Assembly: GCA_023425905.1 (NCBI GenBank)
Contig: JAFABT010000283.1
Span: forward strand, 1-5,686
Direction: 5' to 3'
From: Actinomycetes bacterium
GTDB taxonomy: Bacteria > Actinomycetota > Actinomycetes > Actinomycetales > Cellulomonadaceae
DNA: 5,686 nucleotides
The position numbers were made by a program, and so were the translations under genes. Positions 1-5,686 of this stretch are shown here, piece after piece. The stretch's first letter is position 1, and each line of letters starts with the position of its first letter. The notes under the pieces are model-generated. The model did not search any database and was not told the DNA's origin. It saw nothing but the letters and a program-made list of their open reading frames with translations.

Positions 1-566
1 CCCCGCCCGCCGAGCAGCCGACGCCGCGGCGGCAGCCCGGCGTCGGCGAGCTCGTCGTCCGACGCGAGCGCGCGCAGCACCCGCTCCTCCTGCGCGAGCA
101 CGGACCGGCGGGCCGCCTCGATGCCGCCGGCCTTCTCGACGTCGAGCACGTGGAGGTAGAGCGTTCCGGTGAGCCGGTGGGCCTCGACGACGATCGACCC
201 GGGCACGAGGGAGCACAGCTCCGCGGTGAGCGTGAGGTAGAGGTCCGAGTGCGAGCGCAGCTGGGCGCGGATGACAGCGCCGCGGGGGTGCGCGTCGCGG
301 CGCAGCGCGATCCCGGAGACCTGGATCGAGGCATGGACGAGGTCGTAGGCGAAGCGCGAGACGAGGACGAGCGTGCCCCACGGGTGGATCCAGCCCCGCA
401 TGTCGACGGGCGGCAGGGGGAACAGCCGGCCGACGACGACCCCGATGACGAGGCCGCTGAGGACGTTGCCGATGCTGAGGTCGCCCCACAGCAGCACCCA
501 GACGAGGGTGAGCCAGATCATCGCTCCGAAGGAGAAGCGTCGGCGTCGACGCGGGTGGAGGCTCAT
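1..566 (-). CDS. mrpE: Na+/H+ antiporter subunit E, 3' end cut by the window edge
   Basis: MNHE-family membrane subunit of the Mrp complex, needed for assembly or full activity in studied systems. I translated 188 complete codons from the ATG at 566 without a stop; the end lies beyond position 1. The N-terminus is basic (five Arg at 6-10), followed by hydrophobic helices at about 13-27 and 35-49 with WGDLSIGNVLSGLVIG, a motif typical of the family, then FPLPPVDMRGW. Residues 66-88 (LVLVSRFAYDLVHASIQV and following) are the next membrane segment. The hydrophilic C-terminal half has LYLTLTAELCSLVPGSIVVE and the GTLYLHVLDVEK strand, both expected in MrpE. The ATG overlaps the mrpD TGA, and GAGGAGG sits 7 bases upstream. 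At 188 or more residues it is already about full family length, so only a few codons are probably missing. mrpF should follow. Confidence 0.93.
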   Translation of the reverse strand, partial: MSLHPRRRRRFSFGAMIWLTLVWVLLWGDLSIGNVLSGLVIGVVVGRLFPLPPVDMRGWIHPWGTLVLVSRFAYDLVHASIQVSGIALRRDAHPRGAVIRAQLRSHSDLYLTLTAELCSLVPGSIVVEAHRLTGTLYLHVLDVEKAGGIEAARRSVLAQEERVLRALASDDELADAGLPPRRRLLGGR

Positions 567-2125
567 GGCGTCGCCTCCTCGACGACATCGACGGACTCGC
601 CCTGGCCGCGCTGGCCGTCGGGCAGGACGGCGTCGACGTACTGCTGCCGGTCGCGCAACGTCCCTGCGGCACGGTCGGTGTAGGCGTAGAGCGGCCCGCC
701 CGCGAAGGTGAGCGTGAGGCCGACGACGACGAGCGCGGCCGTCGGCCCGACCATGCCGAGCGGGAGCTTGTGCTTGGGGTTGTCACCGTCGGGCAGCTCC
801 GCGGGCGGGGTCTGCCAGAACGCCTTGTTCCACGCCTTGACGAGCGCGTAGAGCGTGAGCAGCGAGGTGAGGACGGAGCCGGCGACGAGCGCCATCGCGA
901 GGCCTCCGCCGTCCTGGACACCGGCCTGGAGCAGCCCGATCTTGCCGAGGAACCCGGACAGCGGCGGGATGCCGCCGAGGTTCATCGCCGGGACGAAGAA
1001 GAGCACCGCGAGCAGCGGCGCGACCTTCGCGAGGCCGCCGAGCCGCTCGAGCGACGTCGTCCCCCCGCGTCGTTCCATGAGCCCCACGACGAGGAACAGC
1101 GCCGTCTGCACCGTGATGTGGTGCGCGACGTAGAAGATCGCGGCCCCGAGCCCGGCCTGCGAGGACAGGGCGATGCCGAAGATCATGAAGCCGATGTGGC
1201 TCACGAGCGTGAAGGACAGCAGACGTTTGACGTCGTCCTGCGCGACGGCGCCGAGGATCCCGACGAGCATCGTCGCGAGCGCGACCCAGAGCAGCACGGT
1301 GTCGAAGCGGCCCTCGGGGAACAGCAGCGTCTGGGTGCGGATGATCGCGTAGACGCCGACCTTCGTGAGGAGGCCGGCGAACACGGCGGTGACCGGCGCG
1401 GGCGCCGTCGGGTAGGAGTCCGGGAGCCACGCGGAGAGCGGGAAGACGGCCGCCTTGATGCCGAAGGCGACGAGGAGCAGCCCCTGCAGCACGAGGCGGA
1501 CGCCCGGGTCGATCTCGGGGAGCCGCTCGGCGAGCTGGGCGAGGTTCACCGTGCCGGTCGAGGCGTAGATCATCGCGATCGCGATGAGGAAGAGCAGCGA
1601 GGACAGCAGCGCGACGACGACGTAGATCGACCCGGCGCGGATGCGCTCGTGGGTGCCGCCCAGGGTGAGCAGCACGTACGAGGCGGCGAGGAGGATCTCG
1701 AAGCCGACGTAGATGTTGAACAGGTCGCCCGAGAGGAACGCGTTCGCGACGCCTGCCGTGAGCACGAGGTACGTCGGGTGGTAGATCGCGACCGGCGCGC
1801 TCTCCTCCCCCTCGGCGGCACCCTGCGCGAGCGAGTAGATGAGGACGCACAGGGTGACGGCGCTCGACACCGTGAGCATGAGCGTCGAGAGCCGGTCGGC
1901 GACGAGGTCGATGCCGACCGGGGCCGCCCACCCGCCCACGTCGACGACGAGCGGGCCCGCGTCGGTGAGGACGAGTAGCACCGCGGAGGCGACGAGCACG
2001 ATCGAGAGCGCCGCGACGGAGATGTAGCTCTGCGCGCGGGGCCGGCGCCACATCGCGAGGGCGAGCCCCGCGGAGAACAGCGGCACGACGACGGGCAGCG
2101 GGATGATCCAGGTGAGGTCGCTCAT
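563..2125 (-). CDS. mrpD: Na+/H+ antiporter subunit D (NuoM/NuoN-like)
   Basis: Second large antiporter-like membrane subunit of the Mrp complex, a paralogue of MrpA and of complex I NuoM/N, thought to carry part of the proton path. The 520 residues are about the family length, with roughly 14 hydrophobic helices. Seen: ADRLSTLMLTVSS near 77-89; SGDLFNIYVGFEILLAASYVL with the conserved acidic Glu143; LVAFGIKAAVFPLSAWLPDSY with Lys224; TAVFAGLLTKVGVYAIIR with Lys255; FYVAHHITVQTALFLVVG at 331-348; and NLGGIPPLSGFLGK with Lys395. Glu143 and Lys224 fit the essential Glu (TM5) and Lys (TM7) of this family. The ATG at 2125 overlaps the mrpC stop, with AAGGA 6 bases upstream. The TGA (565-563) overlaps the mrpE start. 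The C-terminus beyond about 485 is polar and acidic. No frameshift or internal stop was found. Confidence 0.97.
   Translation of the reverse strand: MSDLTWIIPLPVVVPLFSAGLALAMWRRPRAQSYISVAALSIVLVASAVLLVLTDAGPLVVDVGGWAAPVGIDLVADRLSTLMLTVSSAVTLCVLIYSLAQGAAEGEESAPVAIYHPTYLVLTAGVANAFLSGDLFNIYVGFEILLAASYVLLTLGGTHERIRAGSIYVVVALLSSLLFLIAIAMIYASTGTVNLAQLAERLPEIDPGVRLVLQGLLLVAFGIKAAVFPLSAWLPDSYPTAPAPVTAVFAGLLTKVGVYAIIRTQTLLFPEGRFDTVLLWVALATMLVGILGAVAQDDVKRLLSFTLVSHIGFMIFGIALSSQAGLGAAIFYVAHHITVQTALFLVVGLMERRGGTTSLERLGGLAKVAPLLAVLFFVPAMNLGGIPPLSGFLGKIGLLQAGVQDGGGLAMALVAGSVLTSLLTLYALVKAWNKAFWQTPPAELPDGDNPKHKLPLGMVGPTAALVVVGLTLTFAGGPLYAYTDRAAGTLRDRQQYVDAVLPDGQRGQGESVDVVEEATP
574..580 (-). promoter_or_regulatory. 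ribosome binding site of mrpE, inside the end of mrpD
   Basis: GAGGAGG lies 7 bases before the mrpE ATG at 566, within the mrpD codons for Val-Glu-Glu-Ala. It supports this start over the in-frame ATG at codon 16, which would remove the basic N-terminal segment. Confidence 0.65.
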
Positions 2126-2613
2126 CGCTCGTCCTTCGCCTCGACGACGTGGCCCTCGTCGGTCTCGTCGCGGGTGTCAGCGGCCTCGGCGTCGAGCGTC
2201 GTCAGCTCGATGTCGGTGTCGGCGTCGGTGAAGGTCGGCTGGTCGCGCGCGGCGCGGCGGGCGATACGGCGGTCCTCGACGTCGTCCTGCACCTCGTCGT
2301 GGCGGTGCAGCTGCCACGAGCGATATGCCATGGCCAGGAGGAACGCCGTCATGCCGAGCGTGATGACGATCGCGGTGAGCACCATCGCCTGGGGCAGGGG
2401 GTCGCTCATCTCGGACTCGGGGGTGACGCCGACGAGCGGCGGGCCACCCGCGCGCCCGCCGGCGACGAGGAAGAGCAGGTTCGCCGCGTTGCCGATGAGG
2501 ATGACGCCGATGAGCACGCGCGACAGCGAGCGCTCGAGCAGCAGGTAGATGCCGACGGTGATGAGGCCCGCGACGGTGACGACGAGGGCGATGCTCGGGC
2601 TCGTGTCGATCAT
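2122..2613 (-). CDS. mrpC: Na+/H+ antiporter subunit C (NuoK-like)
   Basis: Small membrane subunit of the Mrp complex, homologous to NuoK of complex I; it helps form the membrane interface between the antiporter-like subunits. The protein is 163 residues. Three hydrophobic helices are visible at about 7-25, 32-51 and 77-97. Between them are the family signatures GIYLLLERSLSRVLIG, LIGNAANLL and DPLPQAMVLTAIVIT (71-85), the last being the most diagnostic MrpC/NuoK-like stretch. Residues from about 101 form a highly charged, acidic cytoplasmic tail (HRHDEVQDDVEDRR and an Asp/Glu-rich end). The core alone is near the usual 110-120 residues, so the tail accounts for the extra length. The ATG at 2613 overlaps the mrpA TGA and is preceded by a perfect AAGGAGG at 7 bases. 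The TGA at 2124-2122 overlaps the mrpD start. Confidence 0.96.
   Translation of the reverse strand: MIDTSPSIALVVTVAGLITVGIYLLLERSLSRVLIGVILIGNAANLLFLVAGGRAGGPPLVGVTPESEMSDPLPQAMVLTAIVITLGMTAFLLAMAYRSWQLHRHDEVQDDVEDRRIARRAARDQPTFTDADTDIELTTLDAEAADTRDETDEGHVVEAKDER
2132..2136 (-). promoter_or_regulatory. weak ribosome binding site of mrpD, inside the end of mrpC
   Basis: AAGGA lies 6 bases before the mrpD ATG at 2125, within the mrpC codons for Ala-Lys-Asp. It is weaker than the mrpC and mrpE sites, so reinitiation at the ATGA overlap may contribute more here (inference). Confidence 0.55.
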
Positions 2614-5600
2614 CGTCCGTCCTCCTTCGTCGTGTCGTCCGGCTGGTCGTTGATCGAGTCGATCTCGTGCGGGGCGTTCGACGGGATCGACGAGGGGACG
2701 AGCCGCCGGACGATCGCGAGGGTGTTGTCGCCCGCGACGTTGACGTCCCGACCCTCGTCCTCGCCGAGGCGGTCGATCTCCGCGCCGAGCGAGCGCAGGA
2801 TGTCGAGCACGAGCCCGATGACCACGAGGTACACCCCGACGTCGAAGAACAGCGACGTGACGAGGTGGACGTCGCCGATGAGCGGCAGGTGGAGGTCGAT
2901 CGTCCACGACTGGAGCACCGAGCCGCCCGCGAGCAGCGCCCCGAGACCGACTCCGGCGGAGAGGAACAAGCCCGTCCCGAGGAGCAGACCGGGGTGGACG
3001 GGGGCGGCCTCCCCGAGCTCGTACCGCCCGCCCGCGAGGTAGCGCACGACGAGCGCGATGCCGACGACGAGCCCGGCCGCGAAGCCACCGCCGGGCTGGT
3101 TGTGCCCGGAGAACAGCAGGAACACCGAGTAGACGACATCGTGTGGAACAGCAGCCGCACGACGACCTCGAACATCACCGAGCGGCGCCCGGGGGCGAGC
3201 GTCGTGCCGGCGCGGAGCCACTCGGCGGCGCGGTTGCCGCGGGCGCCCTCGGCGGGGACGTTGCGCTGCCGCAACGCCGCCATCGGGTCGGCCGCCGTCG
3301 TGCCCCAGACGACGTCGGACTGCACGTCGTCGACGCGGTCGATCTGGCCGGAGCGGCGGCGGCGGAAGACGAGCGACGCGACGCCCGTCGCCGCGACGAG
3401 CAGCACCGAGATCTCGCCCATCGTGTCCCACGCGCGGATGTCGACGAGCGTGACGTTGACGATGTTCTTGCCACCGCCGAACTCGACCGCCTCGGCCGGG
3501 AAGTCCTGCGAGACGGGGGCGTGGATGCGCGAGCCGGGGACGACGAGCGCGAGGCCCGCGACGGTGATCCCGACGGCGAGGCCGACGGCGAGGCGCACCC
3601 ACCGGCTGCCGGCGAGCGGCCGGTTGGAGAAGTACGGGGGGAGGCGGCGCAGCACGAGGACGAAGACGACGAGCGTGACGGTCTCGACGAGCACCTGGGT
3701 GAGGGCGAGGTCGGGGGCGCCGTGCAGCAGGAAGATGCCGGCGACCGAGTACCCGGAGAAGCCCAGGAGGATGACGGCTTTGAGGCGACGACGCGAGCGG
3801 GCCGCGAGGATCGCGGTGAGGACGGCCGTCGCGCCGAGCACGGCCTGCGCCGGCTGGTCCCACGGTCGCGTGCTCTCCGCGGGTGTCGTCCCGAGCAGCA
3901 GCGGGACCCCGACGACGACGACGAACACGACGAGGATGAGGCCGAGGTACACGGGGAGCGAACCACGCTGGGTGAGCGCGGTGACGTCCGCGGCGAGGTC
4001 GTCGAGCTTGCGCATGAACCGCCGGTAGACGACGTCGGCCTCGGGCCACGACGGCGGGGTCGCGCTCGTTCGCGCGACCTGGGTGCGGAACCGGAAGAGC
4101 AGCGCGCCGAGCGCGAAGACGAGCAGCGTGAGCCCGAGGACGGGGGTGAACCCGCCCCACAGCGTGAGGTGCCCGGCCTCGCCGCGCGGGTAGGTGGCGG
4201 CGTGCGGGGCGAGGAGGTGCTCGCCGAGGTGGGGCACGAGCGCGGCGGCGAGGCCGAGCGTCGCGAGCGCGAGCGCGGGCCAGACCAGGACGAGCGAGGG
4301 GCGCGAGATCGCGGCCGGGCCCTCGGTCACCTCCGGGTCGTACGCGTCGACGGGCGCGAGGCCGGCGAGCTCCCGCTTGGTCGCGAAGGCCCCCCACGCG
4401 AAGCGCAGGCCGTAGCCGACGGTGAGCGCCGAGCCGAGGACGATCGCCATGAGGACGGCCGTCGCGTAGAGGCCGCCGTCGTGCCACAGCGACTCGAGGG
4501 CGGCCTCCTTCGCGACGTAGCCCGCGAAGGGCGGCAGGCCGATCATCGAGGCCGTCGCGAGCAGTCCCGCGACGGCCGTGACGGGAAGCTCGCGTCCGAC
4601 GCCGGAGAGCCGACGCAGGTCGCGGGTGCCGGTCGCGGAGTCGACGACGCCGACGACGAGGAACAGCGCCGCCTTGAACATCGCGTGGGCGCCGAGCATC
4701 GCGAGGCCCGCGAGCGCCGTCGCGCGAGAGTCGTAGCCGACGAGCAGGACGAGCAGCCCGAGCTGCGACACGGTCCCGTAGGCGAGGACGAGCTTGAGGT
4801 CGTGCTGGCGCAGCGCCCGGTAGCCACCGACGAGCAGCGTGATCGCCCCGAGGGGCAGGACGACCGCCTGCCATGCGGGCAGGTCCGCGTACCCGGGGGC
4901 GAAGCGCGCGACGAGGTAGATGCCGGCCTTGACCATCGCGGCGGCGTGGAGGTACGCGGACACGGGCGTCGGGGCGGCCATGGCTGCGGGCAGCCAGAAG
5001 TGGACGGGGACGAGCGCGGACTTCGACACGGCGCCGATGAGGAGGAGGACGACCGCGACGTTCACGCCCGCGCCGACGGGCGGGTCGGCGAGGATCTCCG
5101 AGACCCGGTAGGTGCCCGCGGCCTCGCCGAGCATGACCATCCCGACGAGCATCGCGAGCCCGCCCGCGGTGGTGAGGACGATCGCCTGCATCGCCGCACG
5201 CCGCGACGCCTTGCGGTCCGCGTAGTGCCCGATGAGCAGGTAGGAGAAGACGGTCGTCAGCTCCCAGAAGGTGTAGAGCAGGACGAGGTTGTCGGCTGTG
5301 ACGAGGCCGAGCATCGCGCCCGCGAAGCCCGTGAGGACTCCGCCGAACCGACCCAGCCCGCTCGCGGAGGCCTTGAAGTAGGCGGAGCAGTAGACGAGCA
5401 CGAGCGCACCCACGCCACCGACGACGAGCGTCATGAACCAGGAGAGCGTGTCGAGGCGGAACGACAGCTCGAGCCCGAGGCCGGGGATCCACTCGACGAC
5501 CTCAAGCGGGCCGTCCCCACGCTGGACGCGCGACGTGAGGCTCGCGGCCCATACCGCGGCGGACGCGGGCGCGAGGGCGAGGACGAGGAATGCGCGACGT

Positions 5601-5668
5601 CCGAGCCAGCGGACGAGGACCGGTGCGAGCAGCGCCATGATCGCGTGCGCGATCAGCAGCATGAACAT
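2610..5668 (-). CDS. mrpA: Na+/H+ antiporter subunit A with fused MrpB (MnhB) domain; interrupted by a one-base frameshift
   Basis: Largest subunit of the Mrp cation/proton antiporter in the cytoplasmic membrane, homologous to complex I NuoL. With one base restored near 3138 the protein is 1019 residues, usual for actinobacterial A-B fusions. Seen: hydrophobic N-terminus; antiporter core with FWELTT (Glu136), VSKSALVPVHFWLP (Lys216), HAAAMVKAG (Lys247), HAMFKAALFLV (Lys332) and GYVAKEA (Lys387), which match the Glu and Lys positions of the Proton_antipo_M proton path; a DUF4040-like segment at about 610-680 with GAPDLALTQVLVETVTLVVF; an MbhE-like segment at about 735-770 with NVTLVDIRAWDTMGEISVL; and an MnhB domain from about 831. 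The ATG at 5668 follows AGGACGGAG by 5 bases; an in-frame ATG two codons later is an alternative. The frame is correct through Thr843 (codon 3142-3140) and resumes at GTC 3137-3135, ending at TGA 2612-2610. The TGA overlaps the mrpC start. Identity is very secure; whether the gene is functional is not. Confidence 0.93.
2621..2627 (-). promoter_or_regulatory. ribosome binding site of mrpC, inside the end of mrpA
   Basis: A perfect AAGGAGG lies 7 bases before the mrpC ATG at 2613. It is embedded in the mrpA codons for Lys-Glu-Asp close to the mrpA stop. It fixes the mrpC start and lets ribosomes reload at the ATGA overlap even if translation of mrpA is disturbed upstream. Confidence 0.75.
3137..3139 (-). 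other. frameshift point in mrpA (one base missing)
   Basis: On the coding strand the sequence reads CAC ACG AT, then GTC GTC TAC TCG. Zero-frame reading gives His-Thr-Met-Ser-Ser-Thr-Arg-Cys, which loses the family pattern at once. Adding any one base between 3138 and 3137 gives Phe-His-Thr-(Ile or Met)-Val-Val-Tyr-Ser-Val-Phe-Leu-Leu-Phe, which restores it with the family's usual spacing. If the missing base is G, the event is a GG run read or copied as a single G. There is no slippery homopolymer or obvious stimulatory site, so programmed frameshifting is not supported. The cause (error or real mutation) cannot be decided from this sequence. Confidence 0.9.
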
Positions 5669-5673
5669 GTCTG

Positions 5674-5682
5674 CTCCGTCCT
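5674..5682 (-). promoter_or_regulatory. ribosome binding site of mrpA
   Basis: On the coding strand AGGACGGAG is followed by 5 bases and then the ATG at 5668. This supports that start. Only 18 bases lie upstream within the window, so the promoter, or an upstream gene, cannot be seen. Confidence 0.6.
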
Positions 5683-5686
5683 GGTG

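Larger units (their letters stand above)
2610..3175 (-). other. MrpB (MnhB) domain, C-terminal part of MrpA, mostly in the shifted frame
   Basis: This is the MnhB domain that is a separate MrpB protein in Bacillus-type operons. It begins at about Met832 (codon 3175-3173) with FEVVVRLLFHT in the MrpA frame, then continues one frame over with VVYSVFLLFSGHNQPGGGF, the hallmark SGHN-PGGGF motif of the family. Further hydrophobic segments follow, for example LLLGTGLFLSAGVGLGALL and HLVTSLFFDVGVYLVVIGLV, and then a polar tail ending DDTTKEDGR. No stop codon separates it from the upstream MrpA part, so it is a fusion and not a separate mrpB. A separate start at the ATG at 3175 would not help, because the frameshift lies downstream of it. 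The shifted frame has only a GTG (3125-3123) near the break as a possible internal start, and this would lose the domain's first residues. Confidence 0.88.

Noticed and set aside
150..683. 177-codon plus-strand open frame opposite mrpE and the end of mrpD
   Set aside because: Antisense to clearly recognisable MrpE sequence; its composition is Asp/Glu/Arg/Pro-biased without motifs.
770..1978. 402-codon plus-strand open frame opposite mrpD
   Set aside because: Its composition is charged and repetitive (Arg, Glu, Asp), with no domain pattern, and it lies exactly antisense to intact mrpD. Such shadows are expected in very GC-rich DNA.
2149..3042. 297-codon plus-strand open frame across mrpC and the end of mrpA
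   Set aside because: It crosses two real genes on the opposite strand, and its Arg/Ser/Thr/Pro-rich end looks like other GC-driven shadows.
3130..3145. Programmed ribosomal frameshift in mrpA
   Set aside because: There is no slippery heptamer, homopolymer run or stop codon at the junction, and I know of no Mrp operon regulated this way. A lost base explains the data more simply.
2667..4028. 453-codon plus-strand open frame opposite mrpA
   Set aside because: It is antisense to the conserved DUF4040/MnhB part of mrpA and low in complexity, with no convincing start context or homology pattern. Shadow frame.
1..5686. Novel system, mobile element, CRISPR array or RNA gene
   Set aside because: The window is almost entirely filled with four overlapping Mrp subunit genes. 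I saw no direct-repeat arrays, terminal inverted repeats, tRNA-like folds or rRNA sequence. Short cgacgac-type triplet runs reflect codon use (Val/Asp/Ser codons) and not true repeats.

Overview
The window is one strand of a single operon. Every gene I can support lies on the minus strand and encodes a subunit of an Mrp-type (Mnh/Sha, CPA3 family) multisubunit monovalent cation/proton antiporter. Very high GC, G/C-dominated third codon positions, open frames in almost every reading frame, and an A subunit with a fused B domain point to a high-GC actinobacterium. I would guess the Cellulomonas/Promicromonospora side of the Micrococcales, but that is an impression and not a demonstrated assignment.

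In transcription order (right to left) the genes are: mrpA with a fused MrpB/MnhB domain (5668 to 2610), mrpC (2613 to 2122), mrpD (2125 to 563) and mrpE (566 to 1, running off the window edge). All three junctions are 4-base ATGA overlaps, where the start codon of one gene shares bases with the TGA stop of the previous one. Each downstream gene has a purine-rich Shine-Dalgarno inside the end of the upstream gene. There is no intergenic DNA except 18 bases before mrpA, so no promoter or terminator is visible. mrpF and mrpG, needed for a complete Mrp complex, are expected just beyond position 1.

The subunits form one inner-membrane complex. MrpA and MrpD are paralogues of the proton-pumping NuoL/M/N subunits of complex I, MrpC resembles NuoK, the C-terminal part of MrpA supplies DUF4040/MbhE-like and MnhB segments, and MrpE is a small structural subunit. 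Together they exchange cytoplasmic Na+ (or other monovalent cations) for external H+, for pH and salt homeostasis.

The main anomaly is a one-base frameshift in mrpA at about 3137-3139, only 12 codons into the MnhB domain. Protein similarity is continuous across the site if one base is restored. As written, the reading frame instead runs on as an Arg/Ser-rich nonsense tail to 2177, across mrpC. This is either a sequencing/assembly error or a real lesion. I see no mobile element, RNA gene, CRISPR array or undescribed system here; apart from the frameshift this is an ordinary core transporter operon.
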